A DNA stretch of 18,764 bases from JAUYLU01 sp038065675 (GTDB taxonomy: Bacteria > Patescibacteriota > Minisyncoccia > Phycocordibacterales > VMEP01). How positions within the stretch are numbered: the stretch's first letter is position 1; the number at the start of each line of letters is the position of its first letter. The stretch spans positions 1 through 18,764 of the forward strand of contig JBBTQM010000013.1 in the NCBI GenBank assembly GCA_038065675.1, given 5' to 3'. Position numbers and translations under genes: made by a program. Of this stretch, positions 5,450 to 12,457 are shown one piece after another. The notes below the pieces were generated by a model. The model was not told the origin of the DNA, did no database searches, and saw only the letters and a list, made by a program, of their open reading frames with translations.

Positions 5450-5995
5450 ATGCTAAGAACAATACTTCCAATATTTTTAATAAGCGCCTCGGCAGGAATG
5501 TTTTATTTTTTCACCGACCCTACATATCAGGAAATAAAACGCCTTATCGCGGAAAAAAAGTCATATGAGAACGCACTCGATAATTCCAAGAAGCTTCAAG
5601 TTCTCCGCGACCAGCTTCTTGAAAGATACAATTCTTTTCCCGCTTCCGAACTTGACAGGCTTGAACACATGCTTCCCGACAACGTTGATAACGTGCGTTT
5701 GGTGCTTGAAGTTGACCGTATCGCCTCGCGTTACGGTATGTCCATAAAAAATATCAAGACGGGGGTTGTCTCCGATAAAAATCAGGAAAAAAGTCTGATA
5801 GGAAGAGAAAACAAGCCGTATGAAACATTTTCCCTTGAGTTTTCGGTTGACGGGCCGTATTCCAATTTTGTTTCTTTCGTGTCCGACCTTGAGAAAAGTC
5901 TGCGAATCGTTGACGTTGAAAATATCACCTTTACTTCATCGGACGAGCGGGTTTCCAGTTATTCCGTGAGAATAAAGACATATTGGCTAAAATAA
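5450..5995 (+). CDS. pilO: PilO-like type IV pilus assembly membrane protein
   Basis: This 181-residue protein has an N-terminal membrane anchor (about residues 4-21), a coiled-coil segment (about 25-60), then a ferredoxin-like domain with the PilO signatures S-F-P-A-S-E-L-D-R-L...L-P-D-N-V-D-N-V and P-Y-S-N-F-V-S-F-V-S-D-L-E-K. PilO pairs with PilN to bridge PilM and the pilus machinery. The ATG at 5450 lies 4 nt after the pilN stop. An earlier in-frame ATG at 5408 would overlap pilN by 38 bp and is less likely. Confidence 0.85.
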   Translation: MLRTILPIFLISASAGMFYFFTDPTYQEIKRLIAEKKSYENALDNSKKLQVLRDQLLERYNSFPASELDRLEHMLPDNVDNVRLVLEVDRIASRYGMSIKNIKTGVVSDKNQEKSLIGRENKPYETFSLEFSVDGPYSNFVSFVSDLEKSLRIVDVENITFTSSDERVSSYSVRIKTYWLK

Positions 5996-5997
5996 AC

Positions 5998-6363
5998 ATG
6001 CAAGAAATTTTAAAAAGAAAAAAGATAATATACGCCGTCATCACGCTCGTTGTAGCATTTGCCGTTTATTCTTTCTTTTTTGGCGGCTCGGGAAATAAAA
6101 CGGAAGTTGTAACAATTGAAAAGCCTGTTCTTTCCGACGAATCAATTAAGGGCAGAGATTTGCTTAAAGTCCTTCTATCGCTTAACGGCATAAAATTGGA
6201 CGAAGAAATTTTTGCCTCGCGGCTCTTTACCGGCCTTCGGGATTTCGGCATATCATTGCCGCCGACTAGCGTCGTCGGCCGTGAAAATCCGTTTGCGCCG
6301 CTGGGTTCGGAAGAATCTCAGCCCGCCGCGCAGCGTGCCGCAACGACGACGAAGAAGAAGTAG
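5998..6363 (+). CDS. Small membrane-anchored pilus protein, possibly PilP-like
   Basis: This 121-residue protein has a basic N-terminus (K-R-K-K), one membrane segment (about residues 9-28) and an extracytoplasmic tail that contains V-G-R-E-N-P-F-A-P-L. An [DN]-P-F-x-P motif after a basic residue is typical of PilP, which follows PilO in many pilus operons. The usual PilP beta-domain and lipobox are absent, so the PilP link rests on position and that one motif. The C-terminus is low-complexity (A-T-T-T-K-K-K). ATG 5998 is 2 nt after the pilO stop; a TTG at 5983 in the same frame would overlap pilO. Confidence 0.65.
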   Translation: MQEILKRKKIIYAVITLVVAFAVYSFFFGGSGNKTEVVTIEKPVLSDESIKGRDLLKVLLSLNGIKLDEEIFASRLFTGLRDFGISLPPTSVVGRENPFAPLGSEESQPAAQRAATTTKKK

Positions 6364-6396
6364 CCAGCTTAAGAGCGGGGAGTCTTTAAGATACTT

Positions 6397-6410
6397 ACCC
6401 AATGCTGGGT
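6397..6410. other. Weak hairpin between the PilP-like gene and pilB
   Basis: ACCCA-ATGC-TGGGT in the 87-bp gap before pilB. No T-run follows, so it is not a terminator; it may stabilise or separate segments of a pilus mRNA. Low certainty. Confidence 0.3.
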
Positions 6411-6450
6411 CATTATTTCCAGATATTCTCGTCGCTCGCCAAGAAAATAT

Positions 6451-8184
6451 ATGAGTTTTTTAGATGAACTTGCAAAAAAGGGACTAATAAAAAAAAGCGA
6501 AGCTGAACAGATCACTTCCGAAGCGGAGAGCGGGGGTATTCCCATTGACGAGGCGCTTAAAAAACATGGGCTTCTTGAAAAAGATGTTCTGGGATTAAAA
6601 GGGGAATATCTCAATGTCCCTGTCCGCGAACTTGACTCCAAGGGAGTTCCGTTTGAAGTTTTGCGGTATGTCCCGGAAGATTCCGCGGTATTTTATAAAT
6701 TTGTTCCGTTGGGTGTGGTTGACGGGGTACTTGAAGTCGGGATGGTTGACCCGGAAAATATTGAAGCCCGTAACGCGCTTCAATTCATCTCTTCAAAATT
6801 AGGCGTTCCTTTTAAAATATTTCTGATTTCCGGAAGCAATTTTGAGACCATTCTGGGGAATTATCGCGGGCTTACCGGAGAAGTTACGAAAGCGTTGTCG
6901 GACCTTGATACTGAATTGTCCGACGATTCCGCATCGGGGGTGACGTTTCAGCGCGGGGAAGATGAAGGAGTTGCGAAAAAAACAGACGATACTACGAAAA
7001 TTGTTGAGGATGCTCCGGTAACCAAAATAGTGGCGGTTATTTTACGCCACGCCACGGAGGGCGGCGCTTCAGACATACACATTGAAAATGCCGGGGACAA
7101 AGTAAAAGTAAGATTTCGGGTTGACGGCATTTTACACACAAGCCTGCTTTTGCCGGTTGAAGTTTACAGCGCCGTAGTTGCCCGCATAAAAATACTTGCC
7201 AATTTGAAACTGGACGAAAAGCGCAAGCCGCAAGACGGGCGTTTTACGGCGAATATAGACTCACGAAAAATAGATTTTCGTGTTTCCACTTTCCCCGCTT
7301 ATTACGGGGAAAAGGTTGAAATGAGAATTCTTGATACCCAAAAGGGAGTGAAAAGTTTGGAAGAACTCGGCTTCTCAAAAGATAACCTTATTCTTATACG
7401 GGAAGCAATTAGCCGCCCGTACGGGCTGGTTCTTCTTACCGGTCCGACCGGTTCAGGGAAAACGACCACTTTATATTCCATGTTGAATGAGCTTGACCGC
7501 GAGACCAGAAATGTTGTGTCGCTTGAGGACCCGGTTGAATACAACATTCCGGATATGAGCCAATCGCAGGTGTTGCCGGAAATCGGCTACACTTTCGCCA
7601 ACGGCCTGCGTTCCGTTTTGCGCCAGGACCCCGATATAATCATGGTCGGTGAAATAAGAGACAAAGAAACGGCGCAACTCGCGATACAAGCGGCGCTTAC
7701 GGGGCATTTGGTTTTTTCCACTCTTCACACTAACAATTCAATCGGAGTTATTCCGCGTTTGATTGATATGGGGGTTGATCCTTTTTTAATCGCCCCGACT
7801 CTTATTCTTGCCGTCGCTCAGCGTTTGGTGAGAACGATTTGCCCGGAGTCCCGGTCTCCGATTCCAATGGATGGAAGTATCCGCGCTATGATGGAAAAGC
7901 AATTTGCCGACCTGCCTGAGCCGAAACGAAGCCAAATACTCGCCCTTAAGAACGTTTATGAGGCGAAACCGACCCCCGCATGCCCTTCAGGGCTTAGAGG
8001 GCGCATGGCGGTATATGAAATGATGAAAATAGACGGCGATATAGAAAAAATAATTCTTTCAAGCCCGACGGAAGCCGCCCTATGGAAGTCTGCGCGAGCA
8101 AAAGGGATGATTACAATGCGCGAAGACGCGATTGTAAAGAGTTCCGAGGGACTGATTCCATTTCAGGAAGTTAATACCTTATAA
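6451..8184 (+). CDS. pilB: Type IV pilus extension ATPase PilB (GspE family)
   Basis: This 577-residue protein has an N-terminal MshEN/GSPII_E-N type domain (about residues 1-140, including V-P-L-G-V-V-D-G-V-L-E-V-G-M-V-D-P) and a C-terminal hexameric motor. Walker A is G-P-T-G-S-G-K-T (residues 331-338), the Asp box and Walker B follow at about 393-403 (D-P-D-I-I-M-V-G-E-I-R-D), and the His box G-H-L-V-F-S-T-L-H-T is near 419. It would hydrolyse ATP at the cytoplasmic face of PilC to add pilin. In most PilB/GspE proteins two C-x-x-C pairs bind zinc near the C-terminus; here single cysteines remain (C464 in I-C-P-E-S-R, C511 in A-C-P-S-G-L), so the site is probably lost. No Shine-Dalgarno is seen. 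Confidence 0.95.
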   Translation: MSFLDELAKKGLIKKSEAEQITSEAESGGIPIDEALKKHGLLEKDVLGLKGEYLNVPVRELDSKGVPFEVLRYVPEDSAVFYKFVPLGVVDGVLEVGMVDPENIEARNALQFISSKLGVPFKIFLISGSNFETILGNYRGLTGEVTKALSDLDTELSDDSASGVTFQRGEDEGVAKKTDDTTKIVEDAPVTKIVAVILRHATEGGASDIHIENAGDKVKVRFRVDGILHTSLLLPVEVYSAVVARIKILANLKLDEKRKPQDGRFTANIDSRKIDFRVSTFPAYYGEKVEMRILDTQKGVKSLEELGFSKDNLILIREAISRPYGLVLLTGPTGSGKTTTLYSMLNELDRETRNVVSLEDPVEYNIPDMSQSQVLPEIGYTFANGLRSVLRQDPDIIMVGEIRDKETAQLAIQAALTGHLVFSTLHTNNSIGVIPRLIDMGVDPFLIAPTLILAVAQRLVRTICPESRSPIPMDGSIRAMMEKQFADLPEPKRSQILALKNVYEAKPTPACPSGLRGRMAVYEMMKIDGDIEKIILSSPTEAALWKSARAKGMITMREDAIVKSSEGLIPFQEVNTL

Positions 8185-8196
8185 AATCAATTTCTT

Positions 8197-8205
8197 TGAT
8201 ATAAT
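8197..8205 (+). promoter_or_regulatory. Extended -10 promoter inside the pilus locus (before the response regulator)
   Basis: TG-A-TATAAT, a perfect extended -10, ends 8 nt before the ATG at 8214. It lies just after the pilB stop and could give a separate, leaderless-type transcript for the response regulator, pilT and pilC. Confidence 0.55.
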
Positions 8206-8213
8206 TAACGAAC

Positions 8214-8606
8214 ATGGAAGGCGCAACCCGGCATAAAATACTTATAATTGACGATGATGATTTTTTAATTGACATGTATTCGCTTAAATTCAGCGAATCC
8301 GGGTTTGAAGTTTTTACAGCCTTGGGTCCGGATGTGGCGTTGGAAAAGCTAAAGGGAGGGCTTTCCCCCGATGTACTCCTTGTTGATATTGTGATGCCAA
8401 GAATGGACGGTTTTGAACTTCTTGAAAAAATAAACAAAAATAATCTTGCTCCTTCCGCCGTGAAAATAATACTTTCAAATCGCAATCAAGGTGCCGACAT
8501 TGAACGAGGCAAAGAATTGGGGGTTGCCGGGTACATAGTAAAGGCGACCGCCACCCCGTCGGAAGTCATCGCGCATGTTCGCGATATAATACAAAAAAAA
8601 TTATAA
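8214..8606 (+). CDS. Single-domain response regulator within the pilus locus
   Basis: This 130-residue protein is a complete receiver domain: D13-D14 acidic pair within a D-D-D-D run, phospho-acceptor D58 (L-V-D-I-V-M-P-R-M-D-G), switch S88 (I-L-S-N-R) and K110 (I-V-K-A). There is no output domain, as in PilG/PilH of twitching-motility systems, though I cannot assign it to either. It sits between the extension ATPase gene (29 bp upstream) and the retraction ATPase gene (4 bp downstream), so a role in switching pilus extension or retraction is inferred. It resembles the receiver at 1240-1641. No sensor kinase is in the window. Confidence 0.92.
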   Translation: MEGATRHKILIIDDDDFLIDMYSLKFSESGFEVFTALGPDVALEKLKGGLSPDVLLVDIVMPRMDGFELLEKINKNNLAPSAVKIILSNRNQGADIERGKELGVAGYIVKATATPSEVIAHVRDIIQKKL

Positions 8607-8610
8607 TTTT

Positions 8611-9669
8611 ATGGATCCCATCAAAGAAATCGAGGAATTAATAAGTACTGTAATCCGCGAAGGCGGTTCCGACCTCCATATTTCCGCCGGCCGCCAGCCA
8701 GCTGTGCGTGTTTCCGGAGAACTTATCTCGCTTGTTAAGTGGAATAAGCATTCCAAGGAAGATGTTGTGGAAATTTTAAAGAACCTTTTGCCTCGCGACA
8801 AATTTGAAGGTTTCCTTAAAAATCAGGAGGTTGATTTTTCATACGGGTTTAAAGATGCCGCCCGCCTGCGCGGCAACGCTTTTTTCCGCGGCGGCGGCGT
8901 CGGTATCGCTCTCCGCCTTATTCCCAAAGTAAAAGATATACGCGAGCTTAATTTACCCCCTATTCTTGAGGAGTTCGCGCGCAGGCGGCAAGGATTTTTC
9001 TTGGTGGTCGGTCCGGTCGGGCAGGGGAAATCAACAACTCTAGCTTCAATGGTTAATCTTATAAACAATGAACGCAGTAAACATATCGTAACGATTGAAG
9101 ACCCCATTGAATATATTTTTGAAAGCAATAAGTCAATTATTGACCAAAGGGAAGTCGGACTTGATACGAAAGATTTCCCGGTCGCGCTCCACCAGTCTTT
9201 TCGGCAGGATGTTGATGTGCTTATGATAGGCGAGATGAGAAATCCGGAAACTATTTCAACGGCGGTAACGGCTGCCGAGACGGGGCATTTGGTTTTATCC
9301 ACTCTTCACACCAATAACGCCGCTCAGACAATAGACAGAATTATTGATTCATTTCCGGTTGGACAACAGGATCAGATAAGGCTTCAGCTTGCCGGGTCAT
9401 TGCTGGGAATTTTTTCCCAGCGCCTGATAAAACGCCTCTCCGGCGGGCTTATTCCGGCGTATGAACTTCTCATCAATAACAACGCCGTAGCCAACCTTAT
9501 TCGTGAAAGAAAGTCTCAAGAAATAGATATAGTTATAGAAACCAGTTCCGAAGCAGGCATGATAGACATGAATCGCTCGCTCGTCGAGCTTTTGCGCGCC
9601 GGCGAAATATCAATTGAAGATGCGTACGCAACTTCGCTTAATCCTAAAGCTTTGGCAAGATTGGTTTGA
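8611..9669 (+). CDS. pilT: Type IV pilus retraction ATPase PilT
   Basis: This 352-residue protein has the PilT layout: N-terminal PAS-like part with G-G-S-D-L-H-I-S (about residues 17-24), Walker A G-P-V-G-Q-G-K-S (134-141), an Asp box/Walker B with I-G-E-M-R-N-P-E-T, His box G-H-L-V-L-S-T-L-H-T, and the C-terminal N-L-I-R-E-R-K segment close to the A-I-R-N-L-I-R-E motif needed for retraction. Two deviations from the common PilT sequence: V-G-Q in Walker A instead of T-G-S, and N instead of D in G-E-M-R-D. All catalytic residues appear intact. It would depolymerise pili for twitching or DNA uptake. Confidence 0.95.
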   Translation: MDPIKEIEELISTVIREGGSDLHISAGRQPAVRVSGELISLVKWNKHSKEDVVEILKNLLPRDKFEGFLKNQEVDFSYGFKDAARLRGNAFFRGGGVGIALRLIPKVKDIRELNLPPILEEFARRRQGFFLVVGPVGQGKSTTLASMVNLINNERSKHIVTIEDPIEYIFESNKSIIDQREVGLDTKDFPVALHQSFRQDVDVLMIGEMRNPETISTAVTAAETGHLVLSTLHTNNAAQTIDRIIDSFPVGQQDQIRLQLAGSLLGIFSQRLIKRLSGGLIPAYELLINNNAVANLIRERKSQEIDIVIETSSEAGMIDMNRSLVELLRAGEISIEDAYATSLNPKALARLV

Positions 9670-9675
9670 TAAAAC

Positions 9676-10884
9676 ATGATTTTCAAATATAAAGCAATCG
9701 AACAAGATGGCACGGCGCGCGATGGGACGATAGATGCCGCAGGCCGTGATATCGCCGTCGCGGCGCTTCAGCGCCGCGGCCTGGTTGTTGTTTCCATTAC
9801 CGACGAGGACACCCGCCCGTTCCTTGAACGTAATCTTTCGTTTTTTGAGGGCGTGGCGCTTAAAGATTTGGTCGTCTTTTCGCGCCAGATGTCGACTCTT
9901 TTGGAAGCGCAGGTTTCCGCCGTTAAAACATTCAGGCTTTTGGGCGCCGAATCTGAAAATACTAATTTGAGAAAAATTATTTCTCAAATTGCGGACGACG
10001 TTCAATCCGGTATTTCAATATCGTCCGCCTTAAACAAACATCCCGGAGCTTTTAGCGCGTTTTATGTGAACATGGTGCGCGCCGGCGAGGAATCGGGGAA
10101 ATTAAACGAAGTATTTTCTCATCTTGCCGACTATCTTGACCGAACATACGAGTTAAATTCCAAGGCCCGAAACGCGCTTATTTACCCCGCCTTCGTTGTT
10201 TCAACATTTATTGTCGTTATTATTTTAATGCTTACTTTGGTTATCCCGAAACTTTCCGACATTCTTCTTGAGTCCGGACAAGATGTTCCTTTTTACACAG
10301 CAGTTGTCATAGGGTTGAGCAATTTTATAGTTGATTACGGAATTTTCTTCCTTATAGTTTTGGCGCTTGGCGGGCTTTACGCGATTCGTTTTGGCAGAGG
10401 AGAAGCAGGAAAAAAATATTTCGACGAATTGAAAATTTCCCTGCCATATATAGGCGACCTTTATGAAAAGCTCTATCTTTCGCGGTTCGCCGACAACATG
10501 GACACCATGCTTACATCCGGCATTTCCATGCTCCGCGCCATTGAAATTACCGGTCTTGTTGTTGATAACAAGGTTTACGAGGAGATTCTTAAGAATTCCG
10601 GCGAACTGGTAAAAGGAGGCAGTTCCCTTTCCGATTCTTTAGCCAAATATCCCGACGAAATTCCGCAGATTATGATTCAAATGATAAGAGTGGGCGAGGA
10701 AACCGGCAAATTGGGGTATGTCTTAAAAACTCTCGCTAAATTCTACAAGCGAGAGGTTGAAGGGGCGGTGGATACGCTTGTGAGCTTGATTGAACCGGTT
10801 TTGGTGCTGGGGTTAGGCCTCGGCGTCGGATTCCTCCTCTCGTCGGTTCTCATTCCGATTTACAACATAGCGGGGGGCATTTAA
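9676..10884 (+). CDS. pilC: Type IV pilus inner-membrane platform protein PilC (GspF family)
   Basis: This 402-residue protein has two T2SSF/GspF domains (about residues 60-185 and 265-390), each with a helical cytoplasmic part (F-S-R-Q-M-S-T-L-L...G-S-x-G-x-x type contacts; R-A-G-E-E-S-G-K-L and R-V-G-E-E-T-G-K-L are the matching signatures of the two halves). Membrane segments are visible near 173-195, 212-238 and 370-395. PilC is the rotor-like platform on which PilB and PilT act. It follows pilT by 6 bp, so the two are probably on one transcript, and it ends just before a heptamer array. Confidence 0.95.
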   Translation: MIFKYKAIEQDGTARDGTIDAAGRDIAVAALQRRGLVVVSITDEDTRPFLERNLSFFEGVALKDLVVFSRQMSTLLEAQVSAVKTFRLLGAESENTNLRKIISQIADDVQSGISISSALNKHPGAFSAFYVNMVRAGEESGKLNEVFSHLADYLDRTYELNSKARNALIYPAFVVSTFIVVIILMLTLVIPKLSDILLESGQDVPFYTAVVIGLSNFIVDYGIFFLIVLALGGLYAIRFGRGEAGKKYFDELKISLPYIGDLYEKLYLSRFADNMDTMLTSGISMLRAIEITGLVVDNKVYEEILKNSGELVKGGSSLSDSLAKYPDEIPQIMIQMIRVGEETGKLGYVLKTLAKFYKREVEGAVDTLVSLIEPVLVLGLGLGVGFLLSSVLIPIYNIAGGI

Positions 10885-10965
10885 TCAGGGACTAGGAATT
10901 AGGAGCTAGGAATTAGGAATTTAGGGGGATTAGAACCTCCTAACTCCTAATCCCTACCAACTAAA
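10883..10965. repeat. Period-7 array (NNNYAGG units) followed by inverted units
   Basis: Starting at the pilC stop codon, five 7-base units end in [CT]AGG (first AATCAGG, then GACTAGG, AATTAGG, AGCTAGG, AATTAGG), followed by an 8-base unit. From 10938 units of the opposite sense follow (TCCTAAC, TCCTAAT, CCCTACC), so the block can fold back on itself. The first three bases of each unit vary and the last four are nearly fixed. A second block with the same opening units lies at 14234-14276. Confidence 0.75.
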
Positions 10966-10979
10966 ACCCCTACCCATCG

Positions 10980-10988
10980 TTATCCACA
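10980..10988 (+). promoter_or_regulatory. Single match to the DnaA box (TTATCCACA)
   Basis: An exact match to the strong DnaA box, 30 bp upstream of the pilin -10 region. A lone 9-base match can be chance; no cluster of boxes or AT-rich unwinding element is seen, so this is not an origin. Confidence 0.3.
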
Positions 10989-10994
10989 AAGGCA

Positions 10995-11009
10995 TATTTA
11001 GACTAAATA
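10995..11009. promoter_or_regulatory. Perfect inverted repeat over the pilin -35 region (operator candidate)
   Basis: TATTTAG-A-CTAAATA: 7-bp arms around one base, centred 19 bp upstream of the -10 hexamer, so it covers the -35 position. A dimeric regulator binding here would block or replace -35 contact. No matching regulator gene is in the window. Confidence 0.45.
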
Positions 11010-11017
11010 AGCCGTTT

Positions 11018-11026
11018 TGGTATACT
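11018..11026 (+). promoter_or_regulatory. Extended -10 promoter of the major pilin
   Basis: TG-G-TATACT, an extended -10 with 5 of 6 consensus bases. Transcription would start near 11033, leaving about 93 nt of untranslated leader before the pilin ATG, unlike most other starts here. Confidence 0.55.
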
Positions 11027-11032
11027 AACGTT

Positions 11033-11125
11033 AGATTGGGCGGGATGCCTGGTTTAGTATGGCAAAGGAAGTCGTGAAAATCCGCCGGCTGTTTTTAAGA
11101 AAGTCGCTTATTTATTAAAATTATT
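11033..11125 (+). ncRNA. Possible structured 5' leader of the pilin mRNA
   Basis: GGCGG(G)AT at 11039-11046 pairs with ATCCGCC at 11080-11086 (7 bp, one bulge). This encloses an inner GCC/GGC stem (11047-11049, 11061-11063) and a purine-rich unpaired stretch. I recognise no known riboswitch class. The leader may regulate or stabilise the abundant pilin message; it could also simply be a folded untranslated region. Confidence 0.35.
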
Positions 11126-11584
11126 ATGAAAAAACACAATAAAGGTTTTACTTTGGTTGAGCTTCTCGTGGTCATAGCCATAATCGGCGTTCTTTCCTCG
11201 GTCGTGCTTGCGAGCTTGAATACCGCCCGCCAGAAGTCGCGCGACGCGCGCCGCGTGGCTGACGTAAAGCAGGTTCAGCTTGCGCTTGAGCTTTATTTCG
11301 ACGCCACCAGGACTTACCCGGTCGCCCTTGATGTTGCCAGCCTGGTAACGCCCGGTTACATTTCCGCTATTCCTGTTGACCCGATCGACAACACCGGTTA
11401 TCCCTACGACCAGCTTACAAGCGGGTCAAGCTATGAGATGTGCGCCAACCTTGAACAAAGCACTATGTCGGTTCTTTCCAGCGACATAGATACCGCCACT
11501 GCCTTAGGAAACGTTACTTCCGGCGCAGATGCTACTTCGTGCGTCGCAGCAGCCGGTCGCTACGCTTACAACGTAAAGCCGTAA
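11126..11584 (+). CDS. pilA: Major type IV pilin
   Basis: This 152-residue protein has a short basic leader M-K-K-H-N-K-G and the class III signal G|F-T-L-V-E-L-L-V-V-I-A-I-I-G, so cleavage falls between residues 7 and 8 and the mature protein starts with Phe with Glu at +5. The hydrophobic helix is followed by R-Q-K-S-R-D-A-R-R and a small globular part with Y-P-V...Y-I-S-A-I-P-V-D-P, as in many Gram-positive-like pseudopilins. Two cysteines (in E-M-C-A and T-S-C-V) could form a disulfide. It has its own promoter, a long leader and a strong terminator, as expected of the most abundant subunit. It could be a pseudopilin of a related system, but the surrounding PilB/T/C genes favour pilin. Confidence 0.9.
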   Translation: MKKHNKGFTLVELLVVIAIIGVLSSVVLASLNTARQKSRDARRVADVKQVQLALELYFDATRTYPVALDVASLVTPGYISAIPVDPIDNTGYPYDQLTSGSSYEMCANLEQSTMSVLSSDIDTATALGNVTSGADATSCVAAAGRYAYNVKP

Positions 11585-11601
11585 TTTTTAGACTAATCTA
11601 C

Positions 11602-11631
11602 AAAAACCCCGCTTTAATAGGCGGGGTTTTT
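11602..11631 (+). terminator. Intrinsic terminator of the pilin gene
   Basis: AAAAACCCCGC and GCGGGGTTTTT form an 11-bp stem with an 8-nt loop, ending in five T, 17 nt after the pilin stop. The symmetric A/T ends mean it could also work on the other strand. Confidence 0.92.
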
Positions 11632-11640
11632 GATTTACGC

Positions 11641-11649
11641 TGATATAAT
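11641..11649 (+). promoter_or_regulatory. Extended -10 promoter of the prepilin peptidase gene
   Basis: TG-A-TATAAT, perfect extended -10, ends 6 nt before the ATG at 11656 and lies just after the pilin terminator. The predicted transcript starts at the start codon. Confidence 0.6.
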
Positions 11650-11655
11650 TAAGGC

Positions 11656-12447
11656 ATGCAATACGCCGTTTTGTTTTTTATTTTCACCTTAGGGGCCGTT
11701 ATCGGCAGTTTCCTGAATGTCGTTATTTTCCGATTCAATACCAGCCGCTCCCTGAGCGGCCGGTCAGTTTGCCTTTATTGCGGGAAGGTTCTAAGTTGGT
11801 ATGAACTTATACCAATTGTCAGTTTTCTCTTGCTCCGCGGGCGCTGTGCTTCGTGCAAGTCCCGCCTTTCCGTTCAATACCCGCTTGTGGAGCTTTCAAC
11901 GGCGATTATTTTTGTTTTGACTTTTTACAAAATATTTCCCTCCCTCGTATTTGAATTTTCTTTGTTCCCGTTACTTGTTACTTGTTACCTGTTGATTTGT
12001 TTCTCTTTCCTTATCGTGATTTCCGCCTATGATCTACGCCACTTTATAATTCCCGATACTTTGGCATATCTATTCGCCGCTCTCGCTTTTTTGCGCCCGT
12101 TCTTATTTCCATTCCCTGGCGAGGATATTATCTACGCCGTATCCGCCGGGCCTCTCTTAGCGCTTCCCTTTGCCGCTCTTCACTTTGCTTCGCGCGGGAG
12201 ATGGATGGGGCTGGGGGACGCTAAACTTGCTTTGGGTCTGGGATTTTTTTTGGGATTAGTGCGCAGTACCTTCGCGTTTATTTTTTCTTTCTGGATAGGC
12301 GCCTTGGTTTCTCTTATCCTATTGTTTTTAGGCAGGCGCGGATTTACAATGAAAAGCGAAATTCCGTTCGCGCCATTTCTTGCCGTAGGCGCGGCGATTG
12401 CTTTTTTCACACCGCTTGATTATTTATTGAGCATGATTTTTATCTGA
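11656..12447 (+). CDS. pilD: Prepilin leader peptidase / N-methyltransferase (A24 family)
   Basis: This 263-residue polytopic protein has the N-terminal G-S-F-L-N-V-V-I-x-R motif (residues 17-26), two cysteine pairs C39/C42 and C64/C67 in the cytoplasmic loop, and both catalytic aspartates: D126 (S-A-Y-D-L-R-H-F-I-I-P-D) and D188 (G-L-G-D-A-K-L). It cleaves prepilins after the conserved Gly and usually N-methylates the new Phe. It serves the major pilin upstream and the four minor pilins downstream. Codons for residues 106-112 are three heptamer repeats (11971-11991), in a membrane segment. The start at the ATG is fixed by the adjacent promoter. Confidence 0.95.
   Translation: MQYAVLFFIFTLGAVIGSFLNVVIFRFNTSRSLSGRSVCLYCGKVLSWYELIPIVSFLLLRGRCASCKSRLSVQYPLVELSTAIIFVLTFYKIFPSLVFEFSLFPLLVTCYLLICFSFLIVISAYDLRHFIIPDTLAYLFAALAFLRPFLFPFPGEDIIYAVSAGPLLALPFAALHFASRGRWMGLGDAKLALGLGFFLGLVRSTFAFIFSFWIGALVSLILLFLGRRGFTMKSEIPFAPFLAVGAAIAFFTPLDYLLSMIFI
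11971..11991 (+). repeat. Three heptamers (TTACYTG) inside the prepilin peptidase gene
   Basis: TTACTTG, the same again, then TTACCTG: 21 bp, seven codons in frame, encoding L-L-V-T-C-Y-L in a membrane segment. Confidence 0.7.
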
Positions 12448-12457
12448 TTATTTAATA

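Noticed and set aside
5983..5997. TTG start of the PilP-like gene
   Set aside because: It overlaps pilO, while an ATG lies 2 nt after the pilO stop.
10980..10988. Replication origin
   Set aside because: Only one DnaA-box match, with no cluster, no dnaA or dnaN gene and no unwinding element.
11060..11095. Cobalamin riboswitch in the pilin leader
   Set aside because: A GGAAGTCGTGAAAATCC stretch recalls the B12-box area, but the remaining core elements, the downstream pairing region and any cobalamin-related gene are missing.
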